Shown piece by piece: positions 1 to 8,364 of a stretch of 64,000 bases of DNA. Source of the stretch: MED-G105 sp038522945 (GTDB lineage: Bacteria > Pseudomonadota > Alphaproteobacteria > Caulobacterales > Parvularculaceae); the NCBI GenBank assembly GCA_038522945.1, contig JBCBJV010000001.1, positions 434,001-498,000 of the forward strand, given 5' to 3'. Positions within the stretch are counted from its first letter, which is position 1. Each line of letters starts with the position of its first letter. The notes beneath the pieces were generated by a model, which saw nothing but the letters and a program-made list of their open reading frames with translations, was not told the origin of the DNA and made no database searches. The translations under genes were made by a program, and so were the position numbers.

Positions 1-2
1 AC

Positions 3-236
3 GTGGCGCACGTGCTTATCGATGGCGCGGTCGATGCCCCGGACACGCTCGGCAAAATGCTGGGGCCCGATGCCTTCAAGGCTTTCCGCGAGGCGAAAGG
101 TCTGGACAAAGACGGATTGCTTTTGCCTGAAAAGATCGCCGAGACCTATTGGCACCTCGCCCATCAACACCGGTCCGCGTGGACCCACGAAATTGATTTG
201 CGCGCCTGGTCAGACCTTCCGTGGTGGAACCATTAG
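3..236 (+). CDS. SDR-family oxidoreductase, C-terminal part (cut by window start)
   Basis: This is the last 77 codons of a gene that begins before the window. The tail contains IAETYWHLAHQHRSAWTHEI followed by DLRAWSD, the typical C-terminus of a subgroup of NAD(P)-dependent short-chain dehydrogenases. The Rossmann fold and the YxxxK catalytic motif lie outside the window, so the substrate cannot be judged. The stop is 33 bases before the next gene, so the two may be co-transcribed. Confidence 0.75.
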   Translation: MAHVLIDGAVDAPDTLGKMLGPDAFKAFREAKGLDKDGLLLPEKIAETYWHLAHQHRSAWTHEIDLRAWSDLPWWNH

Positions 237-269
237 GCGTGCTAATCTTATCCAAAACCGGAGACCCCC

Positions 270-887
270 ATGACCAAAGCCCCCATCACCAAAACCCTTG
301 ATTTCCTGTTCGACTTCGCCAGCCCCAATGCCTATTTCGCCTACAAGGTCTTACCACCAATTCTTGAGCGTACTGGCGCGGACCTGAAAATGACCCCGGT
401 GCTCCTTGGTGGCATTTTCAAAGCCACCGGCAACCAGCCGCCTATGGTTCAGGCGGCGAATGTCCCGGCGAAACTCAAATACGGGATGCTTGAGATTGAC
501 CGCTTTGTGAAAAAGCATCACCTCACAAACTATCAGTTCAACCCTCATTTCCCAGTGAACACGCTTGCCATGATGCGGGCCTCAATCGTCGCTGATGCGG
601 ACGGCAAGCTGGCACCCTTCCTGGAAGCCGGGTTCAAAGCCATGTGGGAAGACGGCCTCAACATGGCCGATGCGGACGTTATGGCGGGCGCGCTAAACGC
701 GGCCGGGTTCGACGCCGCGGAGATGCTCACCCGCACGCAAGACCCGGACGTTAAGGCAAAACTCATGGCCAACACAGAGGATGCAGTCGCGCGCGGCGTC
801 TTCGGCATCCCGACATTCTTCGTGGGCGATGAAATGTACTTCGGCAAGGACCGCCTCGGCGAGATCGAAGAGGCGCTGGGCGCCTAG
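270..887 (+). CDS. 2-hydroxychromene-2-carboxylate isomerase family (DsbA/GST-kappa fold)
   Basis: The 205-residue protein begins with FLFDFASPNAYFAYKVLPP, the N-terminal strand and Ser-Pro motif of the HCCA isomerase/GST-kappa branch of the thioredoxin superfamily. The C-terminal GVFGIPTFFVGDEMYFGKDR is the cis-Pro region that completes the fold. Family members isomerise 2-hydroxychromene-2-carboxylate in naphthalene breakdown or act as glutathione-dependent isomerases. No aromatic degradation genes are nearby, so the substrate is open. It is probably cytoplasmic and follows the SDR gene closely. Confidence 0.88.
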   Translation: MTKAPITKTLDFLFDFASPNAYFAYKVLPPILERTGADLKMTPVLLGGIFKATGNQPPMVQAANVPAKLKYGMLEIDRFVKKHHLTNYQFNPHFPVNTLAMMRASIVADADGKLAPFLEAGFKAMWEDGLNMADADVMAGALNAAGFDAAEMLTRTQDPDVKAKLMANTEDAVARGVFGIPTFFVGDEMYFGKDRLGEIEEALGA

Positions 888-912
888 CGTCGTCGAGTGA
901 AAGGGGAGAAAT

Positions 913-1884
913 GTGACTGATACAGATCAACGGCAAGTTCGTCCAATTATCGCTGGGCTTCTAAGTCTAATTTCTTGGGGATTGGGTGCTTATTATCTTG
1001 GACGATCCGCACTAGCGATAAAGCTTGCCGGTGCTCATCTCGTATTTGGCATAGTCCTAGGGCTAGGGTTCATCGCATTGCTAATGAATGGCACATCGTT
1101 TCCTTTACTTGACAACGCCAGTTTGAAATCTGGCTCGCTCAATTTAATTGGTCTCGCCTTTTCAATACCTTTGGCCATGTGGATATGGCGACTAGCTGCC
1201 AGACAGAAAACGGCGAAACGAGCAAATCCGGTTCGCCTATTTGGATATGCCGCGATATGGGGTGTACCTATCGTATTATCGACTATAATCGCGTTTCTTG
1301 TTCGCGGAGGCCTCTATCAACCGATCTATGTTGCCTCCGGAGCAATGCAGCCAACCCTCTCAATCGACCAAGTCGTCATTGTAGACAAAAGAGCATATGG
1401 GTACGGACAATATACATTTCATCCGCTCAACGGTTTTTTCCCAACGTCACGTCGTGCAGAAAATGTCCCTAATCGCGGTGATATCATCGTCTTTCGCCCT
1501 TATAGGGACCCAAACTATGATTACATCTTTCGACTGATCGGCATGCCCGGCGACAAAATAGACATTAAAGAGGGCGTGGTCTGGATCAATGACAAAGAAG
1601 TTCCGCGCGAATTTTTAGGAAGCAACGAGTTTGTGCGGTTCGATGGCACGATTGAAAAAATGGATCTCTTCAAAGAAACACTTCCGAATGGTATTTCATA
1701 TGTTGTCGCTGATGCCGGCGAAGGGCCATTAGATAATGTTGGGCCCTATTTCCTCCCGGAAGAGCGCTATTTTTTGATGGGCGATAATCGAGACCGCGCT
1801 CAGGATAGCAGGGTCGTTTATGCCATTGGGTATGTCCCCCATGACAATTTGATCGGAAAGGCGATTTTGCCCGAGTCCGAGTAA
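913..1884 (+). CDS. Signal peptidase I homologue lacking both catalytic residues
   Basis: The 323-residue protein (GTG start) has several hydrophobic segments in residues 10-130 and then a signal peptidase I (S26) domain. Box B reads ASGAMQPTL around residue 144, where the catalytic serine of SGSM-type boxes is Ala. Box D reads DYIFRLIGMPGDK, with Phe206 where the general-base lysine of the DYIKR motif belongs. The structural box GDNRDRAQDSR (from residue 290) is intact. By S26 family knowledge this should be unable to cleave signal peptides by the Ser/Lys mechanism. Its base composition is more AT-rich than its neighbours, which may mean transfer. A role as a membrane-bound binding protein is a guess. 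Confidence 0.85.
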   Translation: MTDTDQRQVRPIIAGLLSLISWGLGAYYLGRSALAIKLAGAHLVFGIVLGLGFIALLMNGTSFPLLDNASLKSGSLNLIGLAFSIPLAMWIWRLAARQKTAKRANPVRLFGYAAIWGVPIVLSTIIAFLVRGGLYQPIYVASGAMQPTLSIDQVVIVDKRAYGYGQYTFHPLNGFFPTSRRAENVPNRGDIIVFRPYRDPNYDYIFRLIGMPGDKIDIKEGVVWINDKEVPREFLGSNEFVRFDGTIEKMDLFKETLPNGISYVVADAGEGPLDNVGPYFLPEERYFLMGDNRDRAQDSRVVYAIGYVPHDNLIGKAILPESE

Positions 1885-2020
1885 GAGATTGCGAGATATC
1901 GACAGCCACGCGCGTCGCCAACCAATGCGAGAGGCGTTGATCCCTTGCGCTTTATTCTCACGGCCCTGATTTCCAGAATACCGCGCCGTCCACCTTGAAA
2001 ACGCACCAAAAATCCTTTAA

Positions 2021-2040
2021 ATGACTAACCAGTCAGTTAT
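2021..2040. promoter_or_regulatory. Palindromic TetR-type operator upstream of the efflux operon
   Basis: The perfect inverted repeat TGACT-aacc-AGTCA (2022-2035) lies directly before the TetR gene and its ribosome binding site. Its TGACTNNNNAGTCA form resembles operators of AcrR/TetR regulators that control HlyD-ABC efflux operons. Autoregulation of the downstream four-gene operon is inferred. Confidence 0.6.
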
Positions 2041-2052
2041 TTGGAGGCGAAA

Positions 2053-2685
2053 TTGGCGAGAGCGCGTACCAGTGAGGCCAAGGATCTGCGCCGGTCAGAG
2101 CTGATGGACGCAGCGCTGGAAGAGTTCTACGAGCGCGGGTTTGCCTCAGCGCGGATGGATGACATCGCACGCCGTGCAGGGCTCTCCAAAGGCACGCTGT
2201 ATCTTTATTTCGACAACAAGGAAGCGCTGTTTTCCTCGCTGGTTGAGGCCCACGCCCTGCCCCGAGCAGAACGCCTGGAGGCCATTTCGCAATCGAGCGG
2301 TGGCGGGTTTGCGGCGATCAGTGCCATGATGAACCTCGCCCCCACAATTCTGCGGCACACCGCGATCCCGAAGCTCGTGAAAATCCTAGTAGCAAACGCG
2401 GCTCAGTTCCCGGCATCGGTGACAGTCTACCGTACGCAGATTGTCGAACGCATTCTCCGGGCGGTCGCACGCGCTCTGGAAGCCGGCCGCGACAAGGGTG
2501 AGATGAATATCGACGATCCGGTGATGACCGCCCGGCTCGTCGTGGCGCCGGTGCTGTTTTCTCTCGTCTGGCGGATCACTTTTGAGCATGACCCGGAAGC
2601 CAAGCTCGATCTCGAAGCGTTGTTCGCCCAGCACGAAAAAATCCTGCGACGCGCCCTGTCTCCAGTACCGGAGGTCGCGTTATGA
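2053..2685 (+). CDS. TetR/AcrR family transcriptional regulator
   Basis: The N-terminal helix-turn-helix is clear: RMDDIARRAGLSKGTLYLYF, then DNKEALFSSLV. The remaining ~150 residues form the usual ligand-binding helical domain. An upstream TTG at 2041 is in frame, but GGAGG at 2043-2047 is a good ribosome binding site for the TTG at 2053, so that start was chosen (210 residues). The stop overlaps the ATG of the HlyD gene, so this is the first gene of a four-gene efflux operon. It probably represses the operon through the palindrome just upstream. Confidence 0.9.
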   Translation: MARARTSEAKDLRRSELMDAALEEFYERGFASARMDDIARRAGLSKGTLYLYFDNKEALFSSLVEAHALPRAERLEAISQSSGGGFAAISAMMNLAPTILRHTAIPKLVKILVANAAQFPASVTVYRTQIVERILRAVARALEAGRDKGEMNIDDPVMTARLVVAPVLFSLVWRITFEHDPEAKLDLEALFAQHEKILRRALSPVPEVAL

Positions 2686-3641
2686 TGGAAAAACCGAAGA
2701 CGCCCCTAACTCTTGTTCTATTCGCTTTACTTGCTTTGTCCGCATGCAGCATGTCTGAAGATGACGGTGAACTGGCAGGCTATGTCGAAGCAGAATACGT
2801 CTACGTTGCAGCGCCCCAGTCCGGCTGGTTGCGTGAAACGACTGTGATCGAAGGCAAGGCTGTCGCTCGGGGCGAGACCCTGTTCGAGTTGGAAAAAGGG
2901 CTTCAGGAAGCGCAGCTAGCCGATGCAAACGCGCGCACCGCACAGGCAAAAGCCCAACTCCGCGACATGCAAACCGGTGCCCGGCCGGCAGAGATCGCGG
3001 CCCTGGAAGCACAGCTGCGCGAGGCCGAGGCGCGCCGGGTCCAGGCCCGCGCGGAACGCGACCGATGGATGCCGCTGGTAGCGGAAGGAAACGCCACGAA
3101 AGCGCGCGGTGATCAAGTGCAGGCAGAGTATCGATCCGCCGTTGCGCGCGTCGAAGCAGCCGAAGAAGCCATTGAAGTTGCCAAGCTGGAAGGTCGGACA
3201 GCCACGCAGGAGGCCGCCGAAGCCGCTGTCGTTGCCGCCGAGGCAAGCATGGCGCAGGCGCAATGGCATATCGACGAGCGGACCGTGAACGCACCCCTCG
3301 CCGGCACTATCGAGGACGTGTTCCACCGCAAGGGAGAGTTCGTGGCGGCCGGCGCACCGGTATTGGCTATCCTGCCTGCCGACGCCATGAAGGTTCGCTT
3401 CTTTGTCCCTCAGGCCCGGCTGACCGAGGTCAGTCTCGGCAGCCCTGTGAACGTTGAAAGCGACGGGTCAGAAATGCCGATTGAGGCAACCGTCAGCTAT
3501 ATTGCTCAAGTGGCAGAATTTACCCCGCCGGTTATCTATAGCGCTGACTCGCGCGGTAAACTCGTTTTTCTGGTTGAAGCGCGCCTTCCCGCTGGAAGCA
3601 ATTTGCGGCCGGGCCTGCCGGTGGACGTGTCCCTCCCATGA
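2682..3641 (+). CDS. HlyD-family periplasmic adaptor lipoprotein of an ABC exporter
   Basis: This 319-residue protein has a lipobox (LFALLALSACSM), so it should be a lipoprotein anchored facing the periplasm. The biotinyl-lipoyl-like half-motif (YVYVAAPQSGWLRE) is followed by a long Ala/Glu-rich coiled-coil hairpin (about residues 80-200). The second half-motif (TVNAPLAGTIEDVF) and a beta-barrel region end the protein. This is the adaptor architecture of YbhG-type systems. It overlaps the TetR stop and ends in ATGA, shared with the ATPase start, which implies translational coupling. Confidence 0.9.
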   Translation: MMEKPKTPLTLVLFALLALSACSMSEDDGELAGYVEAEYVYVAAPQSGWLRETTVIEGKAVARGETLFELEKGLQEAQLADANARTAQAKAQLRDMQTGARPAEIAALEAQLREAEARRVQARAERDRWMPLVAEGNATKARGDQVQAEYRSAVARVEAAEEAIEVAKLEGRTATQEAAEAAVVAAEASMAQAQWHIDERTVNAPLAGTIEDVFHRKGEFVAAGAPVLAILPADAMKVRFFVPQARLTEVSLGSPVNVESDGSEMPIEATVSYIAQVAEFTPPVIYSADSRGKLVFLVEARLPAGSNLRPGLPVDVSLP

Positions 3642-4591
3642 ATCAATCAGTAAGCGGATATATGGATATGGAACTGGCTATCGATGTGCGCGGCCTCGTC
3701 AAGCGATTTGGTGAGAAGACAGCCGTTAACGGCGTCGATATCCAGATGCCGAAAGGACAGGTCTGGGGTTTCCTGGGGCCAAACGGGTCGGGTAAGACAA
3801 CAACCATCCGAATGATCTGTGGCCTGTTGCGCGCGAGCCAAGGCGAAGGCACCTGTCTTGGCTACGACATCATCCGTGAAGCAAACAAAATAAAACTCAA
3901 GACCGGATACATGACCCAGAAATTTTCCTTCTGGAGCGACCTGACCATCCGCGAGAACCTCGAATTCGTCGCGCGTCTTTATGAAGAGCCAGATTTGCGC
4001 AACCAGGTTGATCGGACTCTCGACAAGCTCGGTCTCACAAATCGGCAACATCAGCTGGCGGGCGCACTTTCCGGTGGTTGGAAACAGCGACTGGCGCTCG
4101 CGGCCGTCACCATGCACTCCCCTCGCTTATTGCTTCTCGATGAGCCCACCGCAGGCGTGGATCCACAAGCGCGTCGCGAGTTCTGGGATGAAATTCATCA
4201 TCTGTCCACGAACGGCATGACGGTTCTTGTCTCCACCCACTACATGGATGAGGCGGAGCGTTGCGACAATATTGTCTATCTGGCTAACGGCGAAGTCGTT
4301 ACGCGAGGCCGGGTGCGGGACATCATCGAGACATCGGGCCTTGTGACATTTCGCGGTGCAGGCGATGGCGTCAGGGCCTTATCCGAGAGCCTTAAAGGCA
4401 AACCGGGTGTTGACCACGTTGCTTACTTTGGTGCTGCCCTTCATGTGAGCGGAAACAACAGCGCACTGATCAAAAAGACACTCGATACCCTTGATAATAT
4501 CGATGTTGATTGGAGCGAAGTCCGACCCAGCCTGGAAGATGCGTTTATCGCCTTGATGGCACGGGCGGGTGCGGACCAGAGGGTGCACTAG
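3638..4591 (+). CDS. ABC transporter ATP-binding protein (ABC-2 exporter, YbhF-like)
   Basis: A single nucleotide-binding domain of 317 residues shows Walker A (GPNGSGKTT), the signature LSGGWKQRL, Walker B (LLLLDEPTAG) and the H-loop (VSTHYMDEAERC). YbhF of E. coli has two such domains; here there is one. The ATG overlaps the HlyD stop by four bases, and the TAG overlaps the GTG start of the permease. With adaptor and permease it should power a tripartite drug or lipophile exporter. Confidence 0.92.
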   Translation: MNQSVSGYMDMELAIDVRGLVKRFGEKTAVNGVDIQMPKGQVWGFLGPNGSGKTTTIRMICGLLRASQGEGTCLGYDIIREANKIKLKTGYMTQKFSFWSDLTIRENLEFVARLYEEPDLRNQVDRTLDKLGLTNRQHQLAGALSGGWKQRLALAAVTMHSPRLLLLDEPTAGVDPQARREFWDEIHHLSTNGMTVLVSTHYMDEAERCDNIVYLANGEVVTRGRVRDIIETSGLVTFRGAGDGVRALSESLKGKPGVDHVAYFGAALHVSGNNSALIKKTLDTLDNIDVDWSEVRPSLEDAFIALMARAGADQRVH

Positions 4592-5730
4592 TGCAAAGCG
4601 CAACGGCCTCCCTGTCGCGGATCCGCGCGATCTTTTTGAAAGAGCTGGTGCAGATGCGCCGCGACCGCCTGACATTCGGGATGATGTTTGCCATCCCGAT
4701 AATGCAACTGATCCTGTTCGGGTTTGCCATCAATAATGATCCGAAAAACCTGCCGACTGCCGTTCATGCAGAAGAACAGACGCCGATTGTCCGCTCGCTT
4801 CTGCAGGCACTGGAGACTTCCGGCTATTATGGGATCGTTGCTGAAGTCGACGATCTGAGAGATGGCGATGCTTTGCTGGCCAGCGGCGAGGTCGCCTTTA
4901 TTGTGTCGATCCCGGCCGGGTTTACCGAACGCATGGTCCGCGGGGAGCGCCCGCAAATCTATGTCGAAGCGGACGCATCAGACCCCGCCGCATCGTCAAA
5001 TGCCATCGCACGCGCCGAAACCATTTTCACGCGTGCCTTGCGTCATGACCTGACCGGCCCCCTCGCCCATGTCGCGCCAAGGTCGGGCCCATTCGAGCTT
5101 GTTATTCATTCTCGGTACAATCCTGAAGGGATTACGCAGTATAACATTGTACCCGGACTGTTAGGGGTGATCCTCACCATGACGCTGGTCATGATCACCG
5201 GGATGGCGATGACACGGGAAGCTGAGCGAGGCACGCTGGAGAATCTTCTTGCCATGCCGGTCCAGCCCTTTGAAGTCATGGTCGGCAAGATCGCGCCCTA
5301 TGTGGGGGTTGGCGCTGTTCAGACAGGCGTCGTTCTGCTGACGGCAAAATACCTTTTTGCCGTTCCCTTTGTCGGCGCGCTCTGGCTGTTGCTCCTTGGC
5401 GTGACTATTTTTGTCATTGCCAATCTCGCCGTCGGCTTCACGTTTTCCACGATTGCCAAATCGCAAATGCAGGCAATGCAGCTCACATTCTTTTTCTTCC
5501 TGCCCTCGCTCCTCCTTTCGGGCTTCATGTTCCCTTTTCGCGGGATGCCAGTATGGGCCCAGACCATTGGCGAGGTGTTTCCCCTCACCCATTTCCTGAG
5601 GGTTGTGCGCGGGGTGATGCTGAAGGGCGTGCACTTTTCGGACATTCAACCGGAACTGGTCGCTATGTTGATCTTTGTGATCGCGGCTGTTGCGATTGCT
5701 CTCAGCCGATACAAGCGGACGCTGGACTGA
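4591..5730 (+). CDS. ABC-2 type transport permease
   Basis: The 379-residue protein has one N-terminal membrane segment (FGMMFAIPIMQLILFGFAI), a periplasmic domain of about 150 residues, and five or so C-terminal membrane segments. This is the ABC2_membrane_3 layout of YbhS/YbhR/YhhJ. The GTG at 4591 overlaps the ATPase stop (TAGTG) and was preferred to an in-frame ATG inside the ATPase gene. Such exporters often have two permeases; only one is present here, so it probably works as a homodimer. Confidence 0.9.
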   Translation: MQSATASLSRIRAIFLKELVQMRRDRLTFGMMFAIPIMQLILFGFAINNDPKNLPTAVHAEEQTPIVRSLLQALETSGYYGIVAEVDDLRDGDALLASGEVAFIVSIPAGFTERMVRGERPQIYVEADASDPAASSNAIARAETIFTRALRHDLTGPLAHVAPRSGPFELVIHSRYNPEGITQYNIVPGLLGVILTMTLVMITGMAMTREAERGTLENLLAMPVQPFEVMVGKIAPYVGVGAVQTGVVLLTAKYLFAVPFVGALWLLLLGVTIFVIANLAVGFTFSTIAKSQMQAMQLTFFFFLPSLLLSGFMFPFRGMPVWAQTIGEVFPLTHFLRVVRGVMLKGVHFSDIQPELVAMLIFVIAAVAIALSRYKRTLD

Positions 5731-5806
5731 CGAGAACACCGCCATTGCGCCCTCTGTTTTCCAGAGGTTCTTGCGCGCGTGCACGGGCGATGGAATACCC
5801 AATTCC

Positions 5807-6913
5807 ATGAAATGGACCCCCGAACAGGATGACGCCTTGAAGGCTGTGGACCGCTGGCTGCGCAAAGGCGAGAGCCAGGTGTTTCGCCTGTTCGGCTATG
5901 CGGGCGCGGGCAAGACGACGCTCGCCCGCCATTTTGCGGAAAACGCTGGCGGCACCGTCGCGTTTGCAGCCTTCACCGGCAAGGCCGCTCACGTCCTGCG
6001 CCAGAAAGGGTGTGAGGGCGCGACCACGATCCACTCGCTCATGTATCGCCCTGCCTCCGGTGAAGAGAGCGCCGACGGGGAACTGGCCTTCGCCATCCGC
6101 CGGGACGCGCCTGCCTCGGAAGCTGACCTCATCATCATTGATGAGTGCTCCATGGTGGATGAGGATCTTGGCCGGGATCTCCTGACCTTTGGCAAGCCGG
6201 TGCTGGTGCTGGGCGATCCGGCGCAGTTGCCGCCGGTCAAAGGTGGCGGGTATTTCACCGAGGCCGAGCCGGACTTCATGCTGACGGAGATCCACCGCCA
6301 GGCAGCGGGCAATCCGATCATTCAGCTCTCCATGCAGATCCGCGAAGGCAAGCCACAAACTGACGATGGTGATCTGTGCCGGATCATTCGCCGGGACGAA
6401 CTGGAACAGAGCGATATTCTGGATGCGGATCAGGTCCTTGTGGGCACGAACCGCACCCGCAAGCGGTTCAACGATCGCATTCGCGAACTGAAAGGCCATG
6501 TGGACGCAATGCCGGAAGCCATGGAAAAGCTCGTCTGCCTGCGGAACAATAAGAAGAAAGGCTTGCTCAATGGCGGGATCTGGACCGTCACCTTGCGCAA
6601 GGCGCCCCGCGGCAACAAAGCCCGCATGCTGATTGCCCCGGAAGAGCCGGAGATCGGCAATCGTGGTAAACAGGTTTCCATCAGCGTGCCAAAGCGAATG
6701 TTCACCGACGGACCGGAAGCGGTCCCCTTCCCGGAACGGCGCGGCTCAGACGAATTTGATTATGGCTATGCGCTCACGGTTCATAAGTCACAAGGCTCGC
6801 AATGGGACAGTGTCGTTCTGTTCGACGAAAGCTATGCGTTTCGTGAACACGCCACCCGCTGGCTCTATACCGGCGTGACACGGGCCGCCGAGCGACTGAC
6901 GATCGTGCGATGA
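5807..6913 (+). CDS. RecD-like ATP-dependent DNA helicase (superfamily 1)
   Basis: The 368-residue protein starts MKWTPEQDDALKAV, a Q-motif-like opening. Walker A (GYAGAGKTT), Walker B (IIIDECSMVDE), motif III (LGDPAQLPPV) and a C-terminal UvrD_C_2 block (YALTVHKSQGSQWDSVV) follow. It is a short single-subunit RecD/Dda-type helicase without RecB or RecC partners nearby. In-frame codons upstream of 5807 overlap the permease gene and match nothing, so the first methionine of the helicase domain was taken as start. A role in replication-fork or recombination repair is inferred from the family. Confidence 0.87.
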   Translation: MKWTPEQDDALKAVDRWLRKGESQVFRLFGYAGAGKTTLARHFAENAGGTVAFAAFTGKAAHVLRQKGCEGATTIHSLMYRPASGEESADGELAFAIRRDAPASEADLIIIDECSMVDEDLGRDLLTFGKPVLVLGDPAQLPPVKGGGYFTEAEPDFMLTEIHRQAAGNPIIQLSMQIREGKPQTDDGDLCRIIRRDELEQSDILDADQVLVGTNRTRKRFNDRIRELKGHVDAMPEAMEKLVCLRNNKKKGLLNGGIWTVTLRKAPRGNKARMLIAPEEPEIGNRGKQVSISVPKRMFTDGPEAVPFPERRGSDEFDYGYALTVHKSQGSQWDSVVLFDESYAFREHATRWLYTGVTRAAERLTIVR

Positions 6914-7142
6914 GCATCAGGCGCCGGCCCCGTTAAAGACGCTTAGCTCATACACGTTACGAACGGCAAAAATTCGCCAAAAGCGGGCGTTCGAAGTTTG
7001 AACCCGTACGGCGGCAATGCGCGCAGAAGGGGACATTAGGATGGGCAAGGCAAAAGTGTTTTTTTGGTGAAATTCAATTACAATTAGTACAAATCGAATT
7101 CTTATTTGACGATTTCGTCGCTTGGAATAATTTCTGTCGTTT

Positions 7143-7634
7143 ATGCAGCAAGTAGGACTACACCTTCAACGAGAAGCAGTTAACCTCGGCCGTGCGAATG
7201 GCGGTGAACCGTTTGCTCGTTCGTCTTTCAATAGATATTATTACTCCATATTCTTGGAAGTGCGGGAATTGTTCGCATCTGTCGATACTTCATGGGCGAC
7301 ACTGCCACACAAAAGTTACCCTGAGATACTTCGCGGGAAGTTTAAAAAGAGGATAAAGAAAGTTCAGGAAATCGCGCGTCGTGGAGAAGACAACATTCTA
7401 TATGCAGATTGCCGACGGGCAAATAGTTATCTGCTTAACTTAGCGTCCCTAATGGAACGAGCTTACGCATTACGAGTAATTGCAGATTATAATCCCGACA
7501 TCGCAGTAGAATTCGACGGAGCTGATCGATTTAAACTTTCCGACACTAAAATATCGGAAGCGCATGAATGGCAAAGCCGTGTGAGAATTTGGATAGATTC
7601 AATCCGTAGTGTGATATTACAAGCCGATGCATGA
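7143..7634 (+). CDS. HEPN-like protein of a candidate retron system
   Basis: This 163-residue, mostly helical protein carries SSFNRYYYSIFLEVRELFA near residues 28-46 and ALRVIADYNPDI near residue 112. The pattern resembles the two core helices of HEPN proteins of the RAYYA...R-x-ADY type. The R-x4-6-H RNase motif of toxic HEPN proteins is not obvious, so catalysis is uncertain. It opens an AT-rich island, and its stop overlaps the next start by eight bases. Together with the winged-helix-like protein and the reverse transcriptase downstream it may be the effector or regulator of a defence module. I do not recognise an exact family. Confidence 0.55.
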   Translation: MQQVGLHLQREAVNLGRANGGEPFARSSFNRYYYSIFLEVRELFASVDTSWATLPHKSYPEILRGKFKKRIKKVQEIARRGEDNILYADCRRANSYLLNLASLMERAYALRVIADYNPDIAVEFDGADRFKLSDTKISEAHEWQSRVRIWIDSIRSVILQADA

Positions 7635-8355
7635 CCCCATGACAATACGAGATCAGCTAAAGCAGCATGATTTAAATGTTGCGCATGTAGTTGAACGACG
7701 AGATGTTGATAAAAACGCATTTTTTGCATTTATTAGGATAAAAAAGGATAAAAGAGGTTTTCAAGTACCGTCTAATTCTAGATTGAGCGAAATCGCTCGG
7801 CAGTTTGCAGAAATCGACGTCGAAATTCACTTTATTCTGCGGTCTTCGGACATAGATGACATAGAAGGAGGGGTGCGCGCGACCTTACTACATTCTTATG
7901 GAAAGTACGTGCGCAACGCATTTTTATCGGTGCATGGTGCGGCTGGCGAAGTTTGGATTGAACCGAAAACGCAAGAAATTCAATCGAAACTCAACGAAGT
8001 CGAGCGCACGCTGGAATCATATTTCGGAAATACGTTTATTGTTTTGGATCGGGTGCGTCTTACAACAAAGGAACGCCTTCCTACGGATACGGCGCTGTTG
8101 TCTTCGATTCGCCAATTATCGCCCTGTGGCCTCGAGCACTTAAAAGATGCTTTGGGTATACGCGGATTTTCAATACCACCTGATGGTTGGCTTTCAAGAA
8201 GTCTAGATAGATTAAGAAAGAGAGGGCACGTGGTAAGGCGTAAAGATGGCCAATACGCTTTATCTATTCAGGGTTTGCGTTCGCTTGGGACCTCTAAGAC
8301 TCGCATGAGTCCAGATGTTCGGAGGGTTCTTGCGCTATCGAGAAGAGGTGCCTAA
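7627..8355 (+). CDS. Protein with C-terminal winged-helix-like domain, retron-associated
   Basis: I do not recognise the first ~150 of 242 residues, which are charged and mixed alpha/beta. The last ~90 residues look like a winged helix: SSIRQLSPCGLEHLKDALGI, then WLSRSLDRLRKRGHVVRRKD and GQYALSIQGLRSLG. The start at 7627 overlaps the HEPN-like gene; ATG at 7639 is an alternative. It lies between that gene and the putative retron RNA/RT. Accessory winged-helix proteins occur in some retron operons, so a role in binding msDNA or holding a toxin is plausible but unproven. Confidence 0.6.
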   Translation: MHDPMTIRDQLKQHDLNVAHVVERRDVDKNAFFAFIRIKKDKRGFQVPSNSRLSEIARQFAEIDVEIHFILRSSDIDDIEGGVRATLLHSYGKYVRNAFLSVHGAAGEVWIEPKTQEIQSKLNEVERTLESYFGNTFIVLDRVRLTTKERLPTDTALLSSIRQLSPCGLEHLKDALGIRGFSIPPDGWLSRSLDRLRKRGHVVRRKDGQYALSIQGLRSLGTSKTRMSPDVRRVLALSRRGA

Positions 8356-8364
8356 CATGGCTGA

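Noticed and set aside
2680..3294. 204-codon frame opposite the HlyD gene
   Set aside because: Arg/Pro/Leu-rich shadow of a clear adaptor gene.
5702..6499. 265-codon frame opposite the RecD-like helicase
   Set aside because: Antisense to helicase motifs that are clearly coding on the plus strand.
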